20,731 nucleotides of DNA. Origin: Spirochaetaceae bacterium (lineage in GTDB: Bacteria > Spirochaetota > Spirochaetia > SZUA-6 > Bin103). Positions within the stretch are counted from its first letter, which is position 1, and every line of letters begins with the position of its first letter. A program made the position numbers and the translations under genes. Below, piece after piece: positions 7,862-14,000 of this stretch. The notes below the pieces were generated by a model. It made no database searches and had not been told where the DNA came from. It saw only the letters and a list, made by a program, of their open reading frames with translations. Location of the stretch: assembly GCA_028818385.1 (NCBI GenBank), contig JAPPNY010000258.1, positions 1 to 20,731 of the forward strand. The letters are read 5' to 3'.

Positions 7862-8879
7862 GCGGCCGGCTGCCCGTCCGTTGCTGGAGGTGGCAGGCCT
7901 GAAGAAGCACTTCCCGATCGAGAAGGGGCTGCTGCGGCGCACGGTCGGCCACGTCCGGGCCGTCGACGGCGTCGACTTCTCCATCGCGGCAGGAGAGACG
8001 CTGGGGCTGGTCGGGGAGAGCGGCTGCGGCAAGACCACCACCGGCAGGGTGATCGTCGGCCTGCACGATCCCACCGACGGCCGCGTCGTCTTCAGGAAGG
8101 ACGGCAGGGAGCTGGACCTCCGCGCCCTCACGCGCGAGGAGATGCACGAGTACCACCGGCAGGTGCAGATCGTCTTCCAGGACCCCTTCTCGTCGCTGAG
8201 CCCGCGGATGCGCGTCTCCGAGATCGTCGGCGAGCCGCTGATCGTGCAGAAGATCGCCAAGGGCCAGGCGATGCGGGGCGAGGTGCAGCGCCTGCTGTCG
8301 CTGGTCGGGCTCAGGCCGCAGCACGCGGACCGGTTTCCGCACGAGTTCTCCGGCGGGCAGCGGCAGCGCATCGGCCTGGCCCGCGCGCTGGCGCTCGCGC
8401 CCTCCCTGGTGGTTGCAGACGAGCCGGTCTCCGCCCTCGACATGTCCGTGCAGGCGCAGATCCTGAACCTCATGATCGACCTGCAGCGCGAGCTGGGGCT
8501 GAGCTACCTGTTCATCGCCCACGACCTGAACGTCGTGCACTACGTCAGCGACCGGGTCGCGGTCATGTACCTGGGACGCATCGTCGAGACGGGCGGCGCC
8601 GCGGAGATGTTCCGCCATCCCCGGCATCCCTACACGGAGGCGCTGCTGGCCTCCTCCCCGTCCATCGATCCCCACGAGAAGCCGGCGGAGGTCGCCCTGG
8701 AAGGTGACGTCCCCAGTCCCGTGAACCCGCCGCCGGGCTGCCACTTCCACCCCCGCTGCCCGTATGCGCAAGCCCGCTGCCGGGTGGAGGCGACCCCGCT
8801 GGTGGAGGTCGCAGCCGGCCACCGCTCCTCTTGCCTGCGCACCGGCGAGCTGGAGCTTGCGGGAAGGACGCCGGCATGA
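7851..8879 (+). CDS. ABC transporter ATP-binding protein, DppF/OppF-like
   Basis: A 342-residue ATPase, partner of the DppD-like subunit. The N-terminus LLEVAGLKKHFPIEKGLLRR is the DppF/OppF type. Walker A is GESGCGKTT (55-63), the Q-loop is VFQDPFSSLSP (Q110), the signature is FSGGQRQR (166-173), Walker B is VVADEP (D190, E191), and the switch histidine is in FIAHDLNV. The C-terminal cysteine extension GCHFHPRCPYAQARC is present. Its ATG lies inside the end of the previous gene (11-bp overlap), with GGAGG about 6 nt upstream, so translation is coupled. All catalytic residues are intact. Confidence 0.94.
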   Translation: MPPERPAARPLLEVAGLKKHFPIEKGLLRRTVGHVRAVDGVDFSIAAGETLGLVGESGCGKTTTGRVIVGLHDPTDGRVVFRKDGRELDLRALTREEMHEYHRQVQIVFQDPFSSLSPRMRVSEIVGEPLIVQKIAKGQAMRGEVQRLLSLVGLRPQHADRFPHEFSGGQRQRIGLARALALAPSLVVADEPVSALDMSVQAQILNLMIDLQRELGLSYLFIAHDLNVVHYVSDRVAVMYLGRIVETGGAAEMFRHPRHPYTEALLASSPSIDPHEKPAEVALEGDVPSPVNPPPGCHFHPRCPYAQARCRVEATPLVEVAAGHRSSCLRTGELELAGRTPA

Positions 8880-9871
8880 AGGTCTTCCTGCTGCGGCGCT
8901 TCCTGTCGATGATCGTCGCCTACTTCCTGCTGTCGCTGATCATCTTCATCACCATCCAGATCGCGCCCGGCGACTACCTGACCAACATGCTGGCAGAGCT
9001 GCAGGAGCAGCGCTCGGGCATCCGCACGGAGGCCGCCCTGCAGATGGTGGAGAACCTGCGCGTCCGTTTCGGCCTCGACAAACCCAAGTGGCAGCAATAC
9101 CTGATCTGGATCCGCAACTTCACCATGGGCGACATGGGCATTTCGTTCACCTACCAGCGGCCCGTCGCCGAGCTGCTCGGCGGCCGCCTGCTGCTGACCT
9201 TCATCATCTCCTTCGCCTCCCTGATCTTCACCTGGGGCATCGGCATACCGATCGGGATCTACGTGGCGCTCCACAAGAACACCATCCGTGACTACGTCGC
9301 CACCTTCGTCGGCTTCGTGGGCCTGTCCATCCCCAATTTCTTCCTGGCGCTAGCGCTCATGGTGCTCGCCTTGTTCACCTTCGGGATGAACGTGGGGAGC
9401 ATGTTCTCACCGGCGTACCAGGACGCCGACTGGAGCGTCATGAGGGTGCTGGACTTCATCAAGAACCTGTGGATCCCGATCGTCGTGATCGGCACGGCCG
9501 GCACCGCCGGCACCATCCGGGTGATGCGCGGCAACCTGCTCGACGTGTTGGGGGAGCCCTACGTCACCACGGCGCGCTCCAAGGGCGTCAAGGAGCGGAT
9601 CGTCACCCGCCGCCACGCCGTGCGGATCGCCTTCAACCCGTTCGTGAGCAGCCTGGGCATGACGCTGCCGGCCCTGCTGTCCAGCGAAGCGATCACGTCG
9701 ATCGTCCTCAACCTGCCGACCGCCGGACCGCTCCTGCTGGAGGCCGTGCTCGGCGAGGACATCTTCATGGCGGCCAGCATCCTGCAGTTCTACGCGATCT
9801 TCCTGCTGATCGGGAACCTGCTGGCCGACATCGCCCTGGCCATGCTCGACCCCCGCATCCGCTACGACTAG
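8876..9871 (+). CDS. ABC transporter permease, DppB/OppB-like
   Basis: A 331-residue inner-membrane permease. TM1 is at about 10-30 and ends in the family's IQIAPGDYL motif. A periplasmic stretch follows (about 35-100, with NFTMGDMGISFTYQRPV), then TM helices from about 105. The EAA loop is at about 228-250 (PYVTTARSKGVKE and following), with FNPFVSS after it. The ATG overlaps the stop of the upstream ATPase gene (ATGA), so it is translationally coupled; an in-frame ATG at 8831 would lie inside that gene. This subunit, usually first in such operons, is last here, after both ATPase genes. Confidence 0.93.
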   Translation: MKVFLLRRFLSMIVAYFLLSLIIFITIQIAPGDYLTNMLAELQEQRSGIRTEAALQMVENLRVRFGLDKPKWQQYLIWIRNFTMGDMGISFTYQRPVAELLGGRLLLTFIISFASLIFTWGIGIPIGIYVALHKNTIRDYVATFVGFVGLSIPNFFLALALMVLALFTFGMNVGSMFSPAYQDADWSVMRVLDFIKNLWIPIVVIGTAGTAGTIRVMRGNLLDVLGEPYVTTARSKGVKERIVTRRHAVRIAFNPFVSSLGMTLPALLSSEAITSIVLNLPTAGPLLLEAVLGEDIFMAASILQFYAIFLLIGNLLADIALAMLDPRIRYD

Positions 9872-10314
9872 CGGACCGGATGATCGGTGGTCGGTAGCTG
9901 CTCCGACACGACGACCTTCCCGCGACACACCGGCTGACCGGGCGGACGCCGGGCCTGCTGGCCCTCCGTGACCTGCCACCGGCATGGCCCCGTGCGTGCA
10001 TGAAACGTCAAAGCAGGTCGGACGGCGCGCGAGAGACGAGGGCGAAGACTGCGCACGTGCGCGGTGCAGAGAACGGCGACACCCGAGGCGTTTCTATACT
10101 CATGGTCACCGAGCCGGGCGGCGTGCGCGGTTGCGCCATCGCCGGCGACGACCCGTCGGCCGCATAGCTGTCCACCGACGTCGATTCCGCCACGTCTCGG
10201 GAATTCGGAAGCCCGAATTACGGAAATGGCTGATGTACGGGACCGCGGGGCCCGCTGTCGTATAGAGGTAACAGGATCTCGACCATCGATATGTAGCAGA
10301 CGGGAGGTGATGCA
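9872..10314. other. non-coding stretch after the ABC operon
   Basis: About 440 bp without a credible gene: open frames here are short, arginine-rich and lack motifs or ribosome sites. It contains one perfect hairpin, AATTCGG (10202-10208) and CCGAATT (10213-10219) around a 4-nt loop. It also has two AT-rich -10-like hexamers, TATACT (10095-10100) and TATAGA (10261-10266), neither with a recognisable -35. I see no strong terminator for the ABC operon. It presumably carries the promoter of the protease cluster. Confidence 0.5.
10202..10219. repeat. perfect 7-bp hairpin
   Basis: AATTCGG (10202-10208) pairs with CCGAATT (10213-10219) across AAGC. No T-run follows on either strand. It could be an operator or an RNA stem in the leader of the protease cluster; its role is unknown. 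Confidence 0.5.
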
Positions 10315-10539
10315 TTGAGCCGGGAACCAGATCATCGCCACGGGGCAGCGCCCTACGAGAGCGCAACTGACAGACGGTCGGGTGTGGTGGGGTTGGCCCG
10401 CACTACCCCTGTTTCAGGAGGAAGCGTAGGTGGCCGCCACTTGGTCAAAGACGGGCTGGGCCTCACCGGCGCGGCCGTCCGGCGGACCGTTTCGGCGGCA
10501 GACGCACCCGGCCGTCGCTCAGGGAGATCGATGACATGA
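10315..10539 (+). CDS. doubtful small ORF coupled to the astacin gene
   Basis: An open frame of 74 codons starting with TTG. It is preceded by GGGAGGTGA (10302-10310), a good Shine-Dalgarno, and its stop overlaps the astacin start codon as ATGA. Those two features are what one expects of a leader cistron that couples translation to the next gene. The predicted peptide is Gly/Arg/Ser-rich and resembles no family I know, with no membrane segment or motif. The good start site and coupling argue for it; the composition argues against it. Confidence 0.3.
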   Translation: MSREPDHRHGAAPYESATDRRSGVVGLARTTPVSGGSVGGRHLVKDGLGLTGAAVRRTVSAADAPGRRSGRSMT

Positions 10540-12026
10540 AGACAAAACGGAGTCTACTGTTGTATGCGGCGGCTGCCGGCATGCTCGTCGGCATCCTCTC
10601 CTGTACGCAGCTCACCCTGCAGGAAGAGCCGATCGAAGTCGCCCTCGATACGACGCTTGGAGGCTATCCCAACATTCAAGCCATGATAAACGCGTCTCTG
10701 GACAAAGCCTTGGCTGCTGTAGACGCCGCTGCGGCACGGAGCGCTGAACGAGATTCCCGGTATGCGACCCTGAGCCGCGCACTGAAGCGAGAGAGGGACG
10801 GAAACTGGGCCACAGAGCGCGTGCTGAATCCGGACAGCTCCGACGACGTGACGGACGAAGAGCAGCAGGAGATAAGCTCGCTCATGGCAGACGACCCGGC
10901 ATTGGCCGCTGATTTTGCAGCACTGGCTGACGATCTTGAGGATGAGTACGCCGCTATACCGACGATCGAAGTCACGGTGCAACGTTATGACGACAACGAT
11001 AACCCCATAGGGGAACCTCATACGATCCGCTCTGACGACGGCATGATTGAAATGGGCTACCAGACTCTTACTTCCCAGGAGTTTCTGCTGTGGATACAGT
11101 CCAATGAGCACCAATCGCAGCGCGGCTTTGCCGCCGGATCGAACTACGAATGCTACGGCCGTTTCCTTGCGTCCCTGTGTCGATACTCATTCTGGCCTCG
11201 CGCCATTGTCTTCTATTTCTTCGACCCGGTTCTCTCAGAGACGGAGAAAAAATGGATGCGTGCCGCCATCGCACGGATGGCGACGGGAACACAAATGACA
11301 CTCGTAGAGGTCAGCACCAATGGTGGTAACAATACATCGCTCGTATACCAGCACGCGCGCGGCACGAGCCCCTACTTGAAGATCTCGAAGAGGACGATGT
11401 TCTTCAGCGGCGAAGCTACCGTGGGCAGGGTGAAGTACTCGGTGTTGAATATGAACTCGGCCGACGTGGAACACGAACATACGTTCAATCATGAGATGGG
11501 CCATGTCTTCGGGTTGCTGCACGAGCATCAGCGAGAAGACCGCAACACCTACATCGAGGTCTCGGGCCTCACCGGCACGAACTACGACATAATCCGGCAC
11601 GACAATCGCTATTGGTTCTTCTTTCATACGTGGACACAGCCCAACGCAACCACCTATTCCACTCCATACGACTATCTCTCGGCGATGCACTATAACGGAT
11701 TGGAGCTCAGGTCGTCTGGTGAGCCATGGGATGTGTGGCGATGCAACAAAGCGGTATGGGGACCGGTCAATGGAAACACGTACTTCACGCCCTGGGACAT
11801 CTATACCATCAAGAAGCTCTACGGGCTCAGTCCGAATGCGCGACCGAGCTATACTCCCAACCCTACAACGCTGTCAGACTTCACAAGAGATGCCGACGGT
11901 TTGTACCCGGTCATCGATCCTTCCGGACGGTCGACCCGGTACTCGTTGAGCGCTCTTCTGAATGCCCTGAGGCGTGGATTGAACGTACGGCCGGCCGCAC
12001 CACGACAGGGAGCAGGGCAGTGCTGA
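10536..12026 (+). CDS. astacin-type (M12A) zinc metalloprotease, lipoprotein
   Basis: A 496-residue secreted protease. Residues 1-22 form a lipoprotein signal peptide with lipobox ILSC, so C23 would be lipidated. The catalytic site is explicit: HEMGHVFGLLHEHQRED (319-335) is the extended astacin signature, with zinc ligands H319, H323 and H329 and general base E320. The Met-turn SAMHY (382-386) supplies M384 and the zinc-proximal Y386. The catalytic domain runs from about 218 (FWPRAIVFYFFD, then LSETEKKWMRAAIARM) to about 430. Residues 24-215 are an acidic pro-region or spacer without a recognised domain. C205 and C215 might form a disulfide. No C-terminal accessory domain is recognised. Start ATG 10536 has AGGGAGA about 10 nt upstream. 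Codons are more A/T-ending than in flanking genes. It is the first firm gene of a likely operon with the lipoprotein at 12020-12628. Confidence 0.92.
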   Translation: MKTKRSLLLYAAAAGMLVGILSCTQLTLQEEPIEVALDTTLGGYPNIQAMINASLDKALAAVDAAAARSAERDSRYATLSRALKRERDGNWATERVLNPDSSDDVTDEEQQEISSLMADDPALAADFAALADDLEDEYAAIPTIEVTVQRYDDNDNPIGEPHTIRSDDGMIEMGYQTLTSQEFLLWIQSNEHQSQRGFAAGSNYECYGRFLASLCRYSFWPRAIVFYFFDPVLSETEKKWMRAAIARMATGTQMTLVEVSTNGGNNTSLVYQHARGTSPYLKISKRTMFFSGEATVGRVKYSVLNMNSADVEHEHTFNHEMGHVFGLLHEHQREDRNTYIEVSGLTGTNYDIIRHDNRYWFFFHTWTQPNATTYSTPYDYLSAMHYNGLELRSSGEPWDVWRCNKAVWGPVNGNTYFTPWDIYTIKKLYGLSPNARPSYTPNPTTLSDFTRDADGLYPVIDPSGRSTRYSLSALLNALRRGLNVRPAAPRQGAGQC

Positions 12027-12628
12027 AACGACGTATCACCTCGCTGCTTGTCTGGTGTTGTGTCGCGGCGTCAGGCGCGTTGGTAACCGCATGCTATCGC
12101 GCGCCGGGTGTTCTTGTAACCGATTTCCCCTTGGTAGGGTACACTTTGGAGGTCGTCAATACGGCGAGCGAGCGGGCAAGCGTACGACTCACGATGAGAA
12201 ACCATCGTTTCCGCGTTCGTCAAGAGGATGGCACAGGGTTTGAGATTCGAGAGACGAGCGACGTCATGCACCTGGAAGGCAACGAAACCCGATCGTTTTC
12301 AATCTCTGTCGCGGTCGCGAGCGTTACGGACAGCCCGGACTCGGCGGCCGATAGCTATGTAGTCAGGAACTTTGCTGGTATTGAGTTCTTCGAGGAGGAG
12401 GCCGATCGACCGTACAAGGTCTATGGATACGGTTACCCCCGATGCCCGGGAGGAGGATACCGCTGCGATGACGAGATGCTTGTGTACGGATCACAGGAAA
12501 GACTTTTCGTAGAGTCGCCGACGCGGCCGTTCTATCTGGAGAGGGACAAGGACGATCTCGACCTGGCGAGGATCGTGATCACCTTCGTGCCGAACGCTGA
12601 ATCGGGCGTCGAGAGTCCGGGGGAATAG
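12020..12628 (+). CDS. hypothetical lipoprotein
   Basis: A 202-residue protein of no family I recognise. The chosen GTG start gives a clear lipoprotein signal: KRR, a hydrophobic stretch, then lipobox LVTAC with C25. The open frame continues upstream to 11726, but that part lies inside the astacin gene and would bury the signal peptide. The GTG overlaps the astacin stop by 7 bp (GTGCTGA), so the two genes are translationally coupled. The mature part is predicted mostly beta (for example YTLEVVNTASERASVRLTM). C142 and C149 in RCPGGGYRC suggest a disulfide. Its coupling to a protease suggests an inhibitor, a propeptide-like partner or a surface adaptor; this is inference only. Confidence 0.8.
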   Translation: MLKRRITSLLVWCCVAASGALVTACYRAPGVLVTDFPLVGYTLEVVNTASERASVRLTMRNHRFRVRQEDGTGFEIRETSDVMHLEGNETRSFSISVAVASVTDSPDSAADSYVVRNFAGIEFFEEEADRPYKVYGYGYPRCPGGGYRCDDEMLVYGSQERLFVESPTRPFYLERDKDDLDLARIVITFVPNAESGVESPGE

Positions 12629-12675
12629 CTGCGTCGGGCGACGCTGACGGGTGGAGACCCACATCGACGAGCGAA

Positions 12676-13656
12676 GTGGGTAGACGGCAATGCCTGTCGT
12701 TCGCTGTCCTGGCCGTACTGGTCGGTACGGCAGGTGCGGACGCACCGCCGTCTCCGCGGTGCTGCGAGCAGACGCCGGGGTGGGCGGTCGGCGTGGAACT
12801 CGGAGTCGTCTGGGCGAAGACGGAAGAGATCGTGGAAGCTCGGCCGGCACATGCCGCGGAGCACTTGAGTCGCCTGACCTGGGAAGCTCCTGCCGGCCTG
12901 GCCGGAATCCATCTCAGCTACCGCACGCGGGGGCGCCTGCGCCTGAACGGCGGAGTCCGTTATCTGGCTCATGCACGGGACGGGACGCTGGTGAACCTGG
13001 ACTATCTGGATGCGACGACCGCTGCCGTTACCCACCGTTCGGTCAGCCCATCCGATCTTGTCGGCGCGAGCTGGGAGCTCTCGGCCGATGTCATGCTGGT
13101 GGAGGAGACGCGCGGAGAAGTGTTCCTGCGTTCGTTTGCACGCGTCGGATATCGCGGCACGTATCATGCTTGGGCGGCCCGCGGCGGAGAGTACCAATAC
13201 CCCGGCAGTCAGGGGCGGTTCGCCGATGACGAAGAGCTCGTCCGGTACCTGGTGCTCCACCAAGTGTTCGATGTTGGCGCCTTCGTGGAGTTGGGGGCGG
13301 CGAGGGACGGGCTCTACGGGAGGCTGGGGGGCGCGGTCTCGTTCCTGCCGACGGTAGATGATCGGGACACGCATATTCTGAGCGACACGGACTACTACAA
13401 CACGTACCGCAGGGGATGGTACGTGCGGCCGGAGGTCGCCGTCGGCGTGAGGTTGGGGAGAGGAAGCGCCGTGGAGGCGTTCTACGAGCCGTCGTGGCAG
13501 CTCCCATTCAAGGAGACCGGGACGAAGATCAAGACGGCGAGTGGCGTATACGTCCCGGAAGAGAAGCCGAACTACCGGATGACGCTGCATCGCGTAGGGA
13601 TTCGGCTTCTCTTGCCTGCCTCGCTCCCGCAACCTCGCGCCGCTGCCAGCCGGTGA
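12676..13656 (+). CDS. omptin-like outer-membrane protease (A26 family, divergent)
   Basis: A 326-residue protein with a signal peptide (1 to about 21) and a pattern of amphipathic beta strands ending in an aromatic/hydrophobic last strand (MTLHRVGIRLLL). The order of landmarks follows omptins such as OmpT and Pla: SRLTWE (65-70), the LDYLD turn (108-112), the GYRGTYHAWAARGGEYQYPG strand pair (158-177), the DRDTH loop (229-233), and FYEPSWQLPFKETGTKIKTA (269-288) before the final strand. The OmpT His-Asp pair (D210/H212) corresponds to D231-T-H233. Of the Asp pair D83/D85, D109 is kept, but the second Asp appears one position late (DYLD). It may thus be an active protease, a variant, or a barrel that lost activity. 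The start is GTG, without a strong RBS, 47 bp after the lipoprotein gene. Confidence 0.65.
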   Translation: MGRRQCLSFAVLAVLVGTAGADAPPSPRCCEQTPGWAVGVELGVVWAKTEEIVEARPAHAAEHLSRLTWEAPAGLAGIHLSYRTRGRLRLNGGVRYLAHARDGTLVNLDYLDATTAAVTHRSVSPSDLVGASWELSADVMLVEETRGEVFLRSFARVGYRGTYHAWAARGGEYQYPGSQGRFADDEELVRYLVLHQVFDVGAFVELGAARDGLYGRLGGAVSFLPTVDDRDTHILSDTDYYNTYRRGWYVRPEVAVGVRLGRGSAVEAFYEPSWQLPFKETGTKIKTASGVYVPEEKPNYRMTLHRVGIRLLLPASLPQPRAAASR

Positions 13657-13671
13657 AACACTCCCTTGCGC

Positions 13672-13684
13672 GTTCCTGAGGAAC
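13672..13684. repeat. 13-bp palindrome upstream of a promoter
   Basis: GTTCC-TGA-GGAAC is a perfect palindrome with a 3-nt centre, 17 bp upstream of the TTGACA of the next promoter. It may be an operator for the small membrane peptide gene. There is no T-run, so a terminator for the omptin-like gene is less likely. Confidence 0.3.
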
Positions 13685-13701
13685 CGTCCGCGCTCGCCCG
13701 T

Positions 13702-13730
13702 TTGACAGACTGCCGGCCGCCGGTTACGTT
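13702..13730 (+). promoter_or_regulatory. promoter of the small membrane peptide gene
   Basis: Consensus -35 TTGACA (13702-13707), a 17-bp spacer, and TACGTT (13725-13730), which keeps the three most conserved -10 bases (TA...T). The expected transcription start, about 7 nt downstream, coincides with the GTG at 13738, so the message may have no leader. Confidence 0.5.
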
Positions 13731-13737
13731 GGCCGGC

Positions 13738-13917
13738 GTGACACGCAGAACCCTGATCATCGGGATCGCGACACTGCTGGCGGCGGCTGTCATGGCCGTG
13801 GTGTTCGTGACCAACGCCACTGCCGCGGCCACCGTGCAGACGGCCCCCGTGATTGAGGCGTCGCCCGCCAAGGCGGACTATGACCTCGGCGCGGATTGTC
13901 CGTTCGGCGGCCATTGA
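13738..13917 (+). CDS. small membrane-anchored or secreted peptide
   Basis: A 59-residue open frame starting at GTG 13738: a positively charged TRR, a hydrophobic helix at about 6-25, then a short polar tail ending in GADCPFGGH. It is either a signal anchor or a cleavable signal, with a possible site after NATAA. The frame is open upstream to TTG 13666, but that start lies before the promoter. No family is recognised. Support comes from the good promoter directly in front, the coherent signal/TM pattern and a terminator-like stem downstream; there is no recognisable Shine-Dalgarno, which agrees with a leaderless message. It lies between the omptin-like gene and the helicase gene, with no evident functional link to either. 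Confidence 0.5.
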   Translation: MTRRTLIIGIATLLAAAVMAVVFVTNATAAATVQTAPVIEASPAKADYDLGADCPFGGH

Positions 13918-13962
13918 TCGCAGCTCGGTAGCGCAGCGACAACGTCGGACCGAACGATGAGG

Positions 13963-13987
13963 CCCCGCGGGACGCGAGGGTTTCTCT
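13963..13987 (+). terminator. possible terminator between the small peptide gene and lhr
   Basis: CCCCGCG (13963-13969) pairs with CGCG(A)GGG (13973-13980), with one bulged A and a GGA loop, followed by TTTCTCT. The stem is strong and the T-run weak. It lies only 20 bp before the helicase start, so it could instead fold in that gene's leader. Confidence 0.35.
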
Positions 13988-14000
13988 GTGTCCGCGCCCG

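Noticed and set aside
5362..8473. Two long minus-strand frames opposite the permease and ATPase genes
   Set aside because: The sense strand carries complete Walker, signature and EAA motifs in overlapping cistrons; the antisense frames have none.
9984..10366. Small overlapping frames in the spacer (9984-10265, 10064-10318, 10106-10366)
   Set aside because: Arg-rich or Cys/Ser-rich translations without ribosome sites, motifs or consistent codon use.
11726..12019. N-terminal extension of the lipoprotein frame
   Set aside because: It lies inside the astacin gene in another frame, and a start there would bury the lipoprotein signal peptide.
12631..12644. GCGTC/GACGC hairpin after the lipoprotein gene as a terminator
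   Set aside because: Only 5 bp of stem and no T-run; it is expected by chance at this GC content.
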